Assembly: GCF_004298145.1 (NCBI RefSeq)
Contig: NZ_SCRH01000054.1
Location: forward strand, 1 to 64,000
DNA from: Mycobacterium sp.
Lineage (GTDB): Bacteria > Actinomycetota > Actinomycetes > Mycobacteriales > Mycobacteriaceae
Length of the DNA stretch: 64,000 nucleotides
Reading direction: 5' to 3'
Shown: piece by piece, positions 8,246 to 17,759 of the stretch
Numbering within the stretch: position 1 is the stretch's first letter
Layout: each line of letters opens with the position of its first letter
Notes under the pieces: generated by a model
The model's database searches: none
Told to the model about the DNA's origin: nothing
The model's input: only the letters and a program-made list of their open reading frames with translations
Made by a program: the position numbers and the translations under genes

Positions 8246-9610
8246 ATGGTATTGCGGCAACGAGGGCAGGAAATTCACCCGGCGTGGTGGACACTGATCT
8301 TGTTCGCGACGATCGGCGCATTCTTCTTTGTCACCACAACGGCTTTCGCCGGCACCTACAAGTCTTATGTGCCGGTGACACTGCGATCGGACCGGGCGGG
8401 GCTGGTGATGGAGCCCGGCGCGAAGGTGCAGTTGCGCGGTGTCCAGGTGGGCAAGGTCGGCGACGTCGGTGGTGCGAACAACGGCCAGATCAGCTTGACG
8501 CTCGATATCGACCACGACCAGATCCGCCACATCCCCGCCAATGTGGAGGCCCAAATCAAGGCCACCACCGCGTTCGGCGCCAAATTCGTCGAGCTGGTCT
8601 ATCCGCAGCACCCCAGCGCGGCGCGCCTTGCGGCCGGCATGGTGCTGCGATCAACAAATTCCAGCACCGAGATCAACACCGTCTTCGAAAACGTGGTTGA
8701 CCTGCTCACCATGGTGGATCCACTCAAGCTGAACGCGGTCCTGACCGCGGTGGCCGAGGGGGTGCGCGGTCAGGGCCAACGCATGGGTGAAGCGACTAGC
8801 GCCCTCAATGAGGTTCTGCTGGCCCTGAATTCGCGCAGCGATACCTTGCGCGATGACTGGCGCACTTTCAAGGATCTCAACGACACCTATGCTGCAGCAG
8901 CCCCCGATATCCTGCAGATTCTCGACGCCGCGAGCACCACGAGCACTACCGTGGTCAAGCATTCGGACACACTGGATACGTTGCTGCTCAACGCCGTCGG
9001 CTTATCGAGGGCAGGAACCAATCTGCTGGGCACCAGCAGAGACGGCCTCATCGGCACCATCAACACATGGGAACCGACAACAAATTTACTGCAGACCTAC
9101 AGCCCCGAGTACACCTGCATGTTGCAGGGTGCCCAGTGGTTCCTCGACCATGGCGGCCGCTCGGCGTACGGCGGCGGCACCAGCGGTCAGGGCTTCGACT
9201 TCGATATCGCGCTGCTGCTCGGCAACGACCCCTACGCCTATCCCGACAACCTGCCCGTCGTCAACGCCAAGGGCGGGCCGGGCGGCAAACCGGGATGTGG
9301 TTCGCTACCCGACCCGACCAAGAATTTTCCGGTGCGCCAGCTGATCACCGACACGGGTTGGGGAACCGGGCTCGACATGCGGCCCAATCCGGGCATCGGA
9401 CATCCGTGTTGGGTGAACTACGGCCCGGTCACCCGAGGTAACCCGCAGCCGCCCAGCATCCGCCAATGCATCCCCGGGGCGGCGATCGGGCCCGACCCCG
9501 GGGCGCCGCCGTTCGGCGCGGCCCGCTACGGACCGGGAGGGGTGCCGCTATGGCCGGGCGTGCCGCCCGCTCCGCCCCTGCCGGCTCCGGCGATGCCCCC
9601 ATCGCCATGA
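8246..9610 (+). CDS. mceA: MceA, Mce-family lipid-import protein
   Basis: 454 residues from ATG 8246, four bases after the yrbEB stop; the upstream in-frame ATG at 8198 lies inside yrbEB. One N-terminal membrane helix (WWTLILFATIGAFFFV) is followed by an MCE domain (about residues 35-115, with VQLRGVQVGKVGDV), then a long helical region and a proline-rich tail (VPPAPPLPAPAMPPSP). Mce proteins form a periplasmic tube carrying hydrophobic molecules to the permease. The length is typical of MceA. Confidence 0.94.
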   Translation: MVLRQRGQEIHPAWWTLILFATIGAFFFVTTTAFAGTYKSYVPVTLRSDRAGLVMEPGAKVQLRGVQVGKVGDVGGANNGQISLTLDIDHDQIRHIPANVEAQIKATTAFGAKFVELVYPQHPSAARLAAGMVLRSTNSSTEINTVFENVVDLLTMVDPLKLNAVLTAVAEGVRGQGQRMGEATSALNEVLLALNSRSDTLRDDWRTFKDLNDTYAAAAPDILQILDAASTTSTTVVKHSDTLDTLLLNAVGLSRAGTNLLGTSRDGLIGTINTWEPTTNLLQTYSPEYTCMLQGAQWFLDHGGRSAYGGGTSGQGFDFDIALLLGNDPYAYPDNLPVVNAKGGPGGKPGCGSLPDPTKNFPVRQLITDTGWGTGLDMRPNPGIGHPCWVNYGPVTRGNPQPPSIRQCIPGAAIGPDPGAPPFGAARYGPGGVPLWPGVPPAPPLPAPAMPPSP

Positions 9611-9645
9611 CCGCAAACGATTCATAGGAGACCGGGAGAGATGCT

Positions 9646-10674
9646 GTGCGAACTCAGCTAAGAGCCGTCGTGTGGCGACTAGCCGTCTTCCTGACGGTCT
9701 GCGCGTTCGGCGCGTTTCTGCTCCTGACCATCTTCGCGCAGTTCCGGTTCGGCACCGGCACCACCTACCGCGCCGAGTTCACCAATGTGTCTGGTCTCAA
9801 GAAGGGCAATCTGGTCCGCATCGCCGGGGTGGAAGTCGGTAAGGTTCAAGGGATTTCGGTTAATCGAGACGCAACGATACGAGTGGACTTCTCCACGGAT
9901 AGTTCAGTGGTCCTCACCCAGGCAAGCCAAGCCGCGATTCGCTACGACAACTTGTTCGGGGGCCGCTACCTGGCCCTGGAAGACGGTGCGGGATCAACCG
10001 CAATATTGGGCGCCGGTCAAACGATCCCCGTGGCACGCACCAAGCCCGCATTGGATCTCGATGCGCTCGTCGGTGGTTTCCGGCCGCTGTTTCGGGCGCT
10101 TAACCCCGAACAGGTCAACGAGCTCAGCTCACAGCTGCTGCAGGCATTCCAGGGCCAGGGCCCCGCGATCGGCTCGTTTCTGGATCAGGCTGCGGCAGTG
10201 ACCAATACGTTGGCCGACCGCGACGTTCTGGTTGGTCAAGTTATCGACAACCTCACCGTGGTGCTCGGCTCGCTGGGCGGCCAAACCGACAAGTTGGACA
10301 AAGCGGTGACCTCGCTCTCGGAATTGATCGCCGGCTTGGCAGCGCGCAAAACCGACATTTCCAACGCGGTGGCCTACACCAATGCCGCCGCGGGTTCGGT
10401 CGCCGATTTGCTTTCGCATGCACGGGGCCCCTTCCAGGAGCTCGTTCACCAGACCGACCGCACCGCGGGCATTGCGGTTACCGACCACGACTACCTCGAC
10501 AATCTGCTCAACGCCCTACCCGACAAATACCAAGCCCTGAACCGGCAGGCGATCTACGGCGACTTCTTCACGTTCTATCTGTGCAATCTCGTGCTCAAGG
10601 TCAATGGCAAGGGCGGTCAACCGGTGTATGTGAAGCTGGCCGGTCAAAGCTCCGGGCGGTGTACGCCGAAATGA
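9646..10674 (+). CDS. mceB: MceB, Mce-family lipid-import protein
   Basis: 342 residues from GTG 9646, preceded by GGGAGAG. A nearby ATG at 9641 is out of frame. It has a signal-anchor helix (LAVFLTVCAFGAFLLLTIFA), an MCE domain with VSGLKKGNLVRIAGVEVGKV, then a coiled helical domain and a C-terminus rich in charged residues. The last bases overlap mceC as ATGA, which indicates translational coupling. Confidence 0.94.
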   Translation: MRTQLRAVVWRLAVFLTVCAFGAFLLLTIFAQFRFGTGTTYRAEFTNVSGLKKGNLVRIAGVEVGKVQGISVNRDATIRVDFSTDSSVVLTQASQAAIRYDNLFGGRYLALEDGAGSTAILGAGQTIPVARTKPALDLDALVGGFRPLFRALNPEQVNELSSQLLQAFQGQGPAIGSFLDQAAAVTNTLADRDVLVGQVIDNLTVVLGSLGGQTDKLDKAVTSLSELIAGLAARKTDISNAVAYTNAAAGSVADLLSHARGPFQELVHQTDRTAGIAVTDHDYLDNLLNALPDKYQALNRQAIYGDFFTFYLCNLVLKVNGKGGQPVYVKLAGQSSGRCTPK

Positions 10675-12011
10675 AATCGTTTTCCGAGCGCAGCCCGCTG
10701 GCCGTCGGCACCGTGGGCCTAATGGCCGTCGCCACGGTGGTGATGGCCGCACTGCAATACCAGAAGCTGCCGTATTTCAATGGGGGCAAAAGCTATTCGG
10801 CGTATTTCGCCGACGCCGGCGGGTTGTTCTCCGGCGCCGGGGTCGAAGTATCGGGCTTTCAGGTCGGCAAGGTGTCTGACATCCAACTCGAGGGGCCAGG
10901 CGTGCTGGTCACGTTCAAGATCGACAAAGCTGTTCATCTCGGCGAGCGCACCGAGGCCGCGATTAAAACCAAGAGTCTGTTGGGCAGCAAGGTTCTTGAC
11001 GTAACGCCACGCGGTGCCGGCGACCTCGACCGCGCCATTCCCCTCGACCGCACGGTGTCGCCCTACCAGCTGCCCGACGCCCTGGGCGATTTGGCGACCA
11101 CCATCAGTGGGCTCAACACCGACCAGCTGTCCGATTCACTAGCCGCGCTGGCGCAAACCTTCGCCGACACCCCGGCCGAGCTGAAAAATACGGTGCAGGG
11201 CGTGGCCCGGTTTGCCCAAGTCCTGGACACCCGCGACGCCCAACTGCGTAACCTGCTCGACAACGCCTCCAAAGCCACCGCAGTGCTGGCCAAGCGCACC
11301 GATCAGGTGGTCAGCCTGGTCACAGACACCAACGCGCTCCTGGCACAGCTGCGCACCCAAAGCGCCGCCCTGGACCAGATTTGGACCAATATCTCCGCGG
11401 TGTCACAGCAATTGAAGGGATTCATCGCCGACAACGGCCAGCAGCTGCGTCCGGCGCTGGACAAGCTCAACGGGGTGTTGGCGATCGTGGACACCCGCAA
11501 GGAACGCGTGCAGCAATCCATCAAGATGATCAACGCCTACGCCATATCGCTGGGCGAATCGGTGGGCTCGGGCCCGTTCTTCAAAGCCTATGTAGTCAAC
11601 CTGCTGCCCGGCCAGTTCGTGCAGCCTTTCATCAGCGCCGCATTCTCCGACCTCGGACTGGACCCGGCCACCTTGCTGCCCTCACAGCTCAGTGACCCGC
11701 AGACCGGTCAGCCCGGCACCCCACCACTGCCCATGCCCTACCCGCGGACCGGACAAGGTGGCCAGCCCAGGCTCAGCATTCCCGACGCGATTACCGGGAA
11801 CCCCGGCGACCACCCATGCCCCCTACCCGGGCCCGGCTGCTACCCCTACCGGCAACCGCCAGCGGCCCCGCCGCCAGGCGGACCGCCACCGGGCCCACCC
11901 GCGCCAGCCCCGCCCGGGCTCGCGTCGACCCCCGAACCCACGCCCTCACCCGTCTATGTTCCGGCCCCGGGTGAAGTCGCACCCGGCCAGCAGCCGGCGG
12001 GCCAGCGATGA
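10671..12011 (+). CDS. mceC: MceC, Mce-family lipid-import protein with proline-rich tail
   Basis: 446 residues from ATG 10671, overlapping the mceB stop by four bases. It has an N-terminal membrane helix, an MCE domain (VEVSGFQVGKVSDIQL), a helical stretch in which LNTDQLSDSLAALAQTFA is typical of MceC, and a long proline/glycine-rich C-terminus of more than 100 residues (PPPGGPPPGPPAPAPPG). The tail is probably extended, perhaps reaching through the cell wall. Confidence 0.94.
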   Translation: MKSFSERSPLAVGTVGLMAVATVVMAALQYQKLPYFNGGKSYSAYFADAGGLFSGAGVEVSGFQVGKVSDIQLEGPGVLVTFKIDKAVHLGERTEAAIKTKSLLGSKVLDVTPRGAGDLDRAIPLDRTVSPYQLPDALGDLATTISGLNTDQLSDSLAALAQTFADTPAELKNTVQGVARFAQVLDTRDAQLRNLLDNASKATAVLAKRTDQVVSLVTDTNALLAQLRTQSAALDQIWTNISAVSQQLKGFIADNGQQLRPALDKLNGVLAIVDTRKERVQQSIKMINAYAISLGESVGSGPFFKAYVVNLLPGQFVQPFISAAFSDLGLDPATLLPSQLSDPQTGQPGTPPLPMPYPRTGQGGQPRLSIPDAITGNPGDHPCPLPGPGCYPYRQPPAAPPPGGPPPGPPAPAPPGLASTPEPTPSPVYVPAPGEVAPGQQPAGQR

Positions 12012-13291
12012 CCGCCCAGTTGCGGCGCGCCCGCGCCGTTTTGGCGATCGCGTTGGCGTTGGTTCTCGCCGCCGGGGTCGCGGTGGCGCTGAGCACCTCC
12101 GAGCAGGCCGCACGGAACGTGGTGGTCGCCTACTTCGACAACAGCACCGGCCTGTTCCCCGGGGATGACGTCCGCATCCGGGGGGTGGCCGTGGGCAAGG
12201 TCGACAAGATCGAACCTCAGCCGCAGCGGGCCAAAGTCTCGTTTTGGATCAACCGCAAACACAAGGTGCCCGCGGATGCCAAGGCTGTGATCCTGTCGCC
12301 TCAGTTGGTCACCGGTCGAGCGATTCAGCTGACCCCGCCCTATACCGGCGGACCCACCATGGCCAACGGCTCGGTTATCCCCCAGAACCGCACCGCGGTC
12401 CCGGTCGAATGGGATGACCTGCGAGCCCAACTTCAGCGGCTGACCGAGTTGCTCAAGCCGACCCAGCCAGGAGGAGTCAGCACGCTGGGCGCACTGATCA
12501 ACACCGCTTCCGACAACCTGCGCGGACAGGGCGGCGCCATCCGCGACGCCATCATCAAACTGTCCCAGACGGTTTCGGCGCTGGGCGACCACAGCACAGA
12601 CATCTTCACCACCCTCAAAAATTTGTCGACGCTGGTGTCCGCGCTGCACGACAGCGCCGATCTGCTTGAACAACTCAACCGCAACCTGGCCTCGGTGTCC
12701 TCGCTGCTGGCCGACGACCCCAACAAAGTCGCTCACGCTACCGAAGACCTCAACGCGGTAGTCGGCGACGTGAACCACTTCGCCGCCGAGAACCGCGAAG
12801 CGCTCGGCACGGCCTTCGACAAGCTCACCTCCATCAGCAACGCCGTAGTCGCCAGCCTCGATGACCTCAAGCAGACACTGCACCTGGCCCCAACGACATT
12901 GGGCAACTTCAACAACATTTACGAGGCGTCCAACGGATCGCTGACCGGCGCACTGGCGATCAACAACATGGCCAACCCCATCAACTTCCTGTGCGGAGCG
13001 GTGCAGGCCGCCTCCCGCTTAGGCGGCGAACAAGCGGCCAAACTATGCGCGCAATATATGGCGCCGATCTTCAAGAACCGCCAAATCAACTTCCCGCCGA
13101 TCGGCGAAAACCTGTTGGTTGGAGCGCAGGCCAGACCCAACGAGGTCACCTACAGCCAGGATTGGATGCGGCCCGATTACGTCCCACCCGCCCCGGATAC
13201 GGCACCGCAGGCACCCGATACCACCATCGTGCAAACCAACCCCGCCGCCGGCCTGCCCGGGTTGATGCTGCCACCGGGAGGCGGTTCATGA
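12008..13291 (+). CDS. mceD: MceD, Mce-family lipid-import protein
   Basis: 427 residues. ATG 12008 overlaps the mceC stop (ATGA). An N-terminal helix (AVLAIALALVLAAGVAVAL) precedes the MCE domain, which contains TGLFPGDDVRIRGVAVGKVD. A long amphipathic helical domain follows, then a conserved cysteine pair region (INFLCGAVQAASRLGG...KLCAQYMAP) characteristic of MceD, and a short proline-containing end. Confidence 0.94.
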   Translation: MTAQLRRARAVLAIALALVLAAGVAVALSTSEQAARNVVVAYFDNSTGLFPGDDVRIRGVAVGKVDKIEPQPQRAKVSFWINRKHKVPADAKAVILSPQLVTGRAIQLTPPYTGGPTMANGSVIPQNRTAVPVEWDDLRAQLQRLTELLKPTQPGGVSTLGALINTASDNLRGQGGAIRDAIIKLSQTVSALGDHSTDIFTTLKNLSTLVSALHDSADLLEQLNRNLASVSSLLADDPNKVAHATEDLNAVVGDVNHFAAENREALGTAFDKLTSISNAVVASLDDLKQTLHLAPTTLGNFNNIYEASNGSLTGALAINNMANPINFLCGAVQAASRLGGEQAAKLCAQYMAPIFKNRQINFPPIGENLLVGAQARPNEVTYSQDWMRPDYVPPAPDTAPQAPDTTIVQTNPAAGLPGLMLPPGGGS

Positions 13292-14445
13292 GGCCACACC
13301 GTCTACGCGGCAGCCACGCAGCTCTCGTGATTATCATTGCGGTGGCCGGGATATCGGGCTGCAGCTGGCACGGATTGAACTCCCTGCCCCTGCCCGGCAC
13401 TCAGGGCAACGGCCCGGGCTCTTTCGTGATCCAGGCTCAGATGCCCGATGTCAACAACATCCAACCCAACTCCCGGGTGCGGGTGGCTGACGTCACCATC
13501 GGACACGTAACCAAAATTGAGCGCCAAGGCTGGCATGCGCTGGTCACCATGCGCCTCAACGCAGATGTCAACCTGCCCCCCAACGCCACCGCCCGGATCG
13601 GCACAACCAGCCTGCTGGGTTCGTTACACATCGAACTTGCAGCGCCCAAAGATGGCCCGACGCAAGGTAGATTACGCGGCGGCTCACTGATCCCGTTGTC
13701 CCGTGCGGGGGCCTATCCAAGCACCGAGCAGACGCTGGCGGCGCTGTCGCTGGTGATCAATGGGGGCGGACTGGGCCATATCCAAGACATCACCGAGGCC
13801 TTCAGTACGGCCCTGCAAGGCCGCGGGAGAGATCTGCGCAGCCTGATCGGTCAACTCGACAAATTCAGCGCAAACCTCAACGACCAGACCGGTGTCATCA
13901 TCGCGGCCACCGACAGTCTGAACAGGCTGGTCGCGAGGTTCGCCGCGCAACAACCCGTGCTGGATCGGGCCCTGGCGACCATCCCCGACGCGCTGGCGGT
14001 GCTCAACAACCAGCGGCACAACCTGGTCGACGCGGCCGATGCGCTCAGCAAATTCAGCGCGCTGACCGCCGACACGGTCAATAAGACCAAAGAAAATCTC
14101 GTCAAGGAACTCAGCCAACTCGCACCGGTGTTGGAATCGCTGGCAAACGCCGGCCCCAGCCTGACGCGCTCGCTCAGTTTGATCTCCACCTTCCCGTTTC
14201 CAAACGAAGAGATCGAGAAATGGATGCGGGGTGACTACGCCAATATGACGGCGATCGTGGATCTCACGCTGAGCCGCATCGACCAAGGCATATTCACCGG
14301 GACCCGCTGGGAGTGCCATCTGACCCAGTTGGAGCTGCAGTGGGGCCGCACCATCGGTCAATTCCCCAGCCCGTGCACCGCAGGCTACCGCGGCACACCG
14401 GGCAATCCGCTCGTCATCCCCTACCACCAGGACCAGGGGCCCTAG
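13288..14445 (+). CDS. mceE: MceE, lipoprotein subunit of the Mce importer (LprN-like)
   Basis: 385 residues. ATG 13288 overlaps the mceD stop (ATGA). The N-terminus is a lipoprotein signal with a lipobox (VAGISGC, cysteine at residue 26), as in MceE/LprN proteins. The MCE domain (NSRVRVADVTIGHVTKIE) and helical domain follow. The lipid anchor would hold this subunit at the membrane while the others are signal-anchored. Confidence 0.94.
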   Translation: MRPHRLRGSHAALVIIIAVAGISGCSWHGLNSLPLPGTQGNGPGSFVIQAQMPDVNNIQPNSRVRVADVTIGHVTKIERQGWHALVTMRLNADVNLPPNATARIGTTSLLGSLHIELAAPKDGPTQGRLRGGSLIPLSRAGAYPSTEQTLAALSLVINGGGLGHIQDITEAFSTALQGRGRDLRSLIGQLDKFSANLNDQTGVIIAATDSLNRLVARFAAQQPVLDRALATIPDALAVLNNQRHNLVDAADALSKFSALTADTVNKTKENLVKELSQLAPVLESLANAGPSLTRSLSLISTFPFPNEEIEKWMRGDYANMTAIVDLTLSRIDQGIFTGTRWECHLTQLELQWGRTIGQFPSPCTAGYRGTPGNPLVIPYHQDQGP

Positions 14446-15888
14446 ATGTATCTGAGTAAAACGATCAAGATTCAGTTGGCAATCTTCACCGCAGTTGCGA
14501 TCGTGGCGGTGACCGTCATGTCTTTGCACTTCATGAAGCTGCCGGCCATGTTCTTCGGCGTCGGCCGGTACACCGTGACAGTACGCCTGCCACAAACCGG
14601 CGGCCTTTACCCCAGCAGCAACGTCACCTACCGCGGCACCGAAGTGGGCCGGGTGCAATCGGTTTCCCTGACCGACACCGGCGTCGAAGCGGCGCTCTCG
14701 CTGAAATCCGGCATCGATATCCCCTCGGATCTCAAGGCCGAAGTGCATAGTCAATCCGCGATCGGCGAACAGTACGTCGAGCTCCTCCCCCAGAATGCCA
14801 CCTCACCGCCACTCAAGAACGGCGACGTGATCCAGGCCGGCCACACGTCGGTACCTCCCGACATCAATTCCCTTCTCGCAGCTGCGAACACGGCTTTGCG
14901 CGCCATCCCGCATGACAACCTCAAGACGGTCATCGATGAGTCCTATACGGCCGTAGGAGGGCTGGGCCCCGAACTATCTCGCCTCGTCAAAGGTTCATCC
15001 GACCTGTCGATCGAAGCCCACAACAACCTCGACCCGCTGCTTAGCCTGATCGATCAATGGCAACCCGTAGCCCAGTCGCAGAACCGCACCTCAGAAGCAA
15101 TTCAGGGCTGGGCTTCCCACCTCGCCACCGTCACCAGTGAATTGCAAACGCACGACCAGGCCGTCGCCGGCACCATTGACAAAGGCGGCGCGGCGGCCGC
15201 CGAAGCACGCCAGCTGATCGATCGGATGCAACCGACCCTACCCATCCTGATGGCCAACCTTCTCAGCGTCGGCAACGTCGCACTGGCCTACCGAAACGAC
15301 ATCGAACAACTGCTCGTGCTTTTGCCGGAAGGCATTTCGATCATGGGAGCCACACTGGTGGCCAACGCCAATACCAAACAGCCCTACCGCGGCGCCTACC
15401 TCAGTTTCAACCTCAACATCAACCTGCCCCCCGCCTGCACCACCGGGTTCCTTCCCGCTCAACAACAGCGCAGCGCCAGTTTCGTCGACTACCCGCAGCG
15501 CGCACCCGGCGACCTGTACTGCCGGGTCCCCCAAGACTCACCACTCAACGTGCGCGGCGCCCGCAATATCCCGTGCGAAACCGTGCCGGGTAAGCGCGCA
15601 CCCACCGTCAAGATGTGCGAGAGCGACGAGCAGTATGTACCGCTCAACGACGGCTTCAACTGGAGGGGCGATCCCAACGCCACCCTGTCCGGTCAAAGCG
15701 TCCCGCAGCTACCGCCCGGCTCACCGCCGTCGCCCGCCGCACCTGCGCCGATCGCGACCGCGCAATACGACCCGGCCACCGGCGCCTATACCGGACCCGA
15801 CGGCAAGCTCTACACCCAATCCGACCTGGCCCATACGCCACCGAAGGACAAGACATGGAAATCGATGCTGCTGCCACCGGGCCACTGA
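14446..15888 (+). CDS. mceF: MceF, Mce-family lipid-import protein
   Basis: 480 residues. The ATG follows the mceE stop with no gap. It has an N-terminal helix (IQLAIFTAVAIVAVTVMSL), an MCE domain with GGLYPSSNVTYRGTEVGRV, a helical domain, and a C-terminal region with several cysteines and a proline-rich segment (LPPGSPPSPAAPAPIA). It is the last of the six Mce proteins. The following CAP-like gene starts inside its 3' end. Confidence 0.94.
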   Translation: MYLSKTIKIQLAIFTAVAIVAVTVMSLHFMKLPAMFFGVGRYTVTVRLPQTGGLYPSSNVTYRGTEVGRVQSVSLTDTGVEAALSLKSGIDIPSDLKAEVHSQSAIGEQYVELLPQNATSPPLKNGDVIQAGHTSVPPDINSLLAAANTALRAIPHDNLKTVIDESYTAVGGLGPELSRLVKGSSDLSIEAHNNLDPLLSLIDQWQPVAQSQNRTSEAIQGWASHLATVTSELQTHDQAVAGTIDKGGAAAAEARQLIDRMQPTLPILMANLLSVGNVALAYRNDIEQLLVLLPEGISIMGATLVANANTKQPYRGAYLSFNLNINLPPACTTGFLPAQQQRSASFVDYPQRAPGDLYCRVPQDSPLNVRGARNIPCETVPGKRAPTVKMCESDEQYVPLNDGFNWRGDPNATLSGQSVPQLPPGSPPSPAAPAPIATAQYDPATGAYTGPDGKLYTQSDLAHTPPKDKTWKSMLLPPGH

Positions 15889-16592
15889 CGTCGGCGGACC
15901 CAAAAAAGACCGAGATACGTTATTGCAGCATCGTTTTGCTTGCCTTGACAATCACCGGCAGCGTCCTACCGGACACGCCCGCAGCGCATGCCGACGGCGA
16001 CAACAACACCCTGGTGCCGAACAATCACCGGCTCAACAATGGCGTAGTCGCCAACGTCTACACCGTTCAGCAGCAAGCGGGTTGCACCAACGATGTCCGG
16101 ATCAACCCCCAACTACAACTCGCCGCCCAACGACACACCGTCGACGTCCTGCACAACCGGAACCTCGACGGCGACATCGGCTCTGACGGATCCACCACGC
16201 AAGATCGCGCAAACAGCGCCGGATACAATGGCCGTGTCACCGAAACCATGGCCATCAACCCCGCCATGTCAATCAGCGGCATAGAACTGATCAACCGGTG
16301 GTACAAAGACCCCGCCGCCTACGCCATCATGTCCGATTGCACTAACAACCAAATCGGGGTGTGGTCAGAAAACAGCCCAGATCGCACCGTGGTGGTAGCC
16401 GTCTACGGCCAAGGTGGCCAACAACATCCAGCACTAACGACGGGACCACCTCCGATAGCGGCCGCGCAGGAAAACATCCCGCTGGACCCCAGTCCCGACT
16501 ACCACGCCCGCGACGAACTCGAATACGGCCTCAACGCGCTTCCCTGGATCCTGCGCGGCGTCTATCCACCCCCCGCCATACCACCTTCATAG
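15855..16592 (+). CDS. Secreted CAP/SCP-like protein at the end of the mce operon
   Basis: 245 residues from ATG 15855, overlapping mceF by 34 bases in another frame. A signal-like segment (SIVLLALTITGSVL) ends at AHADGDNN, so export with cleavage after AHA is likely. The pattern INPQLQLAAQRHTVDVL, DGDIGSDGSTTQDRANSAGY and a TETMAIN segment resembles actinobacterial CAP-superfamily domains. The position usually occupied by the first histidine (HxGSDGS) reads DIGSDGS, so the classical CAP metal-site residue seems absent. Its coupling to mceF suggests an envelope role with the importer, which is inference. Confidence 0.7.
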   Translation: MEIDAAATGPLTSADPKKTEIRYCSIVLLALTITGSVLPDTPAAHADGDNNTLVPNNHRLNNGVVANVYTVQQQAGCTNDVRINPQLQLAAQRHTVDVLHNRNLDGDIGSDGSTTQDRANSAGYNGRVTETMAINPAMSISGIELINRWYKDPAAYAIMSDCTNNQIGVWSENSPDRTVVVAVYGQGGQQHPALTTGPPPIAAAQENIPLDPSPDYHARDELEYGLNALPWILRGVYPPPAIPPS

Positions 16593-16684
16593 CGGCACAG
16601 ACCACGTGCGTCCGAACTCTGCTGGCTCTTCGCCCTGACCGGTACCAGGTCTTCGGTGAGGGCCTCGTCGGCTAGGCCTTCGCC

Positions 16685-16824
16685 TGGGCGGGTTTGCGTA
16701 TGTGTGCTTCATCGTCGACGCCTACTCCCGGATGATCGCGGGCTGGCGGGTGGCGTCACACATGCGTACCACCGTGGTGCTCGACGCCCTGGGGATGGCC
16801 CTGCATTTTCGAGGCCGGCACTAA
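16685..16824 (+). pseudogene. IS3-family transposase fragment (DDE integrase core)
   Basis: From 16693 the frame reads FAYVCFIVDAYSRMIAGWRV then ASHMRTTVVLDALGMALHFR before a stop at 16822, matching the second aspartate block of IS3-type DDE transposases. The preceding WAG codons (16685) are in another frame, which fits loss of one T in a run at 16693-16695. Neither element end nor the rest of the transposase is present, so this is a remnant. Confidence 0.75.
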
Positions 16825-16953
16825 GTCCTGTGCCAACAAACGAGCGTTTACGTCGCCACCGTTTGCGGTTGAGTTTGTCGTGACTTTCGCGGAATGCGGT
16901 GCATGGCACCGTCTGCCGAAAGACTCAGCGAGTCGCCCTCGTTGCGAACCTAG

Positions 16954-16965
16954 GTACACGTGTAC
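16954..16965. promoter_or_regulatory. Perfect palindrome GTACACGTGTAC
   Basis: A perfect 12-base palindrome downstream of the SDR stop at 17022 and 130 bases after the transposase scrap. Palindromes of this size can bind TetR- or bHLH-like dimers, but no gene start lies next to it. Function unknown. Confidence 0.3.
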
Positions 16966-17021
16966 AGGCCGATCGGTTAGCCCAGCCACTGCGCAACGAC
17001 CATGATTCGGACTCTGGTAGC

Positions 17022-17759
17022 TCATCTCTTGGTGCGTCGCGCCATCACGCGTTGCATCTGTCCGTAGGCATCGATGGGGCTGTGTAGCGCCAGGCCGCCG
17101 TCCGCGAACACGGTCTGGCCCGTGACCCAAGACATTTCGAGAACCGCGACGATCGCCTCGGCAACGTCGTCAGCCTCGCCGAGGCGGCCCAGCGCGGTCC
17201 GCTCGGTGAGTCCCTCGACCCAGCCGGGCAACTGCTCGGGGTTGGCGAGCATCGGTGTGCGGGTGACGCCGGGGCCCACGGCGTTGACGCGGATGCCGTG
17301 GGCGCCCCATTCCGCCGCGGCTACCCGGACCAACATGTCGATGCCCGCCTTGGAGACGCAGTACGCGCCCACATCGCGGTCGGCCAGCGTCCCGCTGATG
17401 CTGGACACCGCGACGATCGATCCGCCCGCGCCCTGGTCGACCATCGTTTGGGCGACGGCTCGCATGGTCAGCCAGGTTCCGGTCAGGTTGGTGTCGATGA
17501 CGCGCCGCCAGTCGGCTGTCGCCTGTTCGAGCAGCAGGCCGGACGCGCCGAGGCCCGCGCAGGCGACGAGTCGGTTGGGCGCCCCGTGCCCGGCCACCGT
17601 TAACTCCATCGCGGCCGACACCGAATCGGGATCGCTGATGTCGCAGTCGATCTCACCGCCCCTGATGTCCCACACCACGACGTCGGTTCCCGCGGCGCGC
17701 AGCCGGTCGGCGACCGCACGCCCGATGCCGGACGCCCCGCCGGTCACGACCGCGGTCAC
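17022..17759 (-). CDS. Short-chain dehydrogenase/reductase
   Basis: A classical SDR of 245 residues. The cofactor motif TGGASGIG is at residues 6-13, the acidic residue after strand 2 (VWDIRGGEIDCDI) suggests NAD(H), and the active site has SSIS followed by YCVSK. The C-terminal FADGG is the usual SDR ending. It is the last gene of a four-gene minus-strand operon. Its start overlaps the VOC gene stop by four bases (ATGA), so the two are coupled. It probably oxidises an alcohol of the same substrate as the BVMO. Confidence 0.92.
   Translation of the reverse strand: MTAVVTGGASGIGRAVADRLRAAGTDVVVWDIRGGEIDCDISDPDSVSAAMELTVAGHGAPNRLVACAGLGASGLLLEQATADWRRVIDTNLTGTWLTMRAVAQTMVDQGAGGSIVAVSSISGTLADRDVGAYCVSKAGIDMLVRVAAAEWGAHGIRVNAVGPGVTRTPMLANPEQLPGWVEGLTERTALGRLGEADDVAEAIVAVLEMSWVTGQTVFADGGLALHSPIDAYGQMQRVMARRTKR

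Larger units (their letters stand above)
16593..17021. other. Gene-poor stretch after the mce operon
   Basis: This stretch holds an IS3-type transposase scrap (16685-16824) and a perfect 12-base palindrome at 16954-16965. No intact gene is supported. The remaining sequence up to the SDR stop shows no protein-like frame. Confidence 0.5.

Noticed and set aside
13684..14754. Open frame of 356 codons on the minus strand in the mce operon
   Set aside because: Opposite mceE and mceF, whose lipobox and MCE domains are clear.
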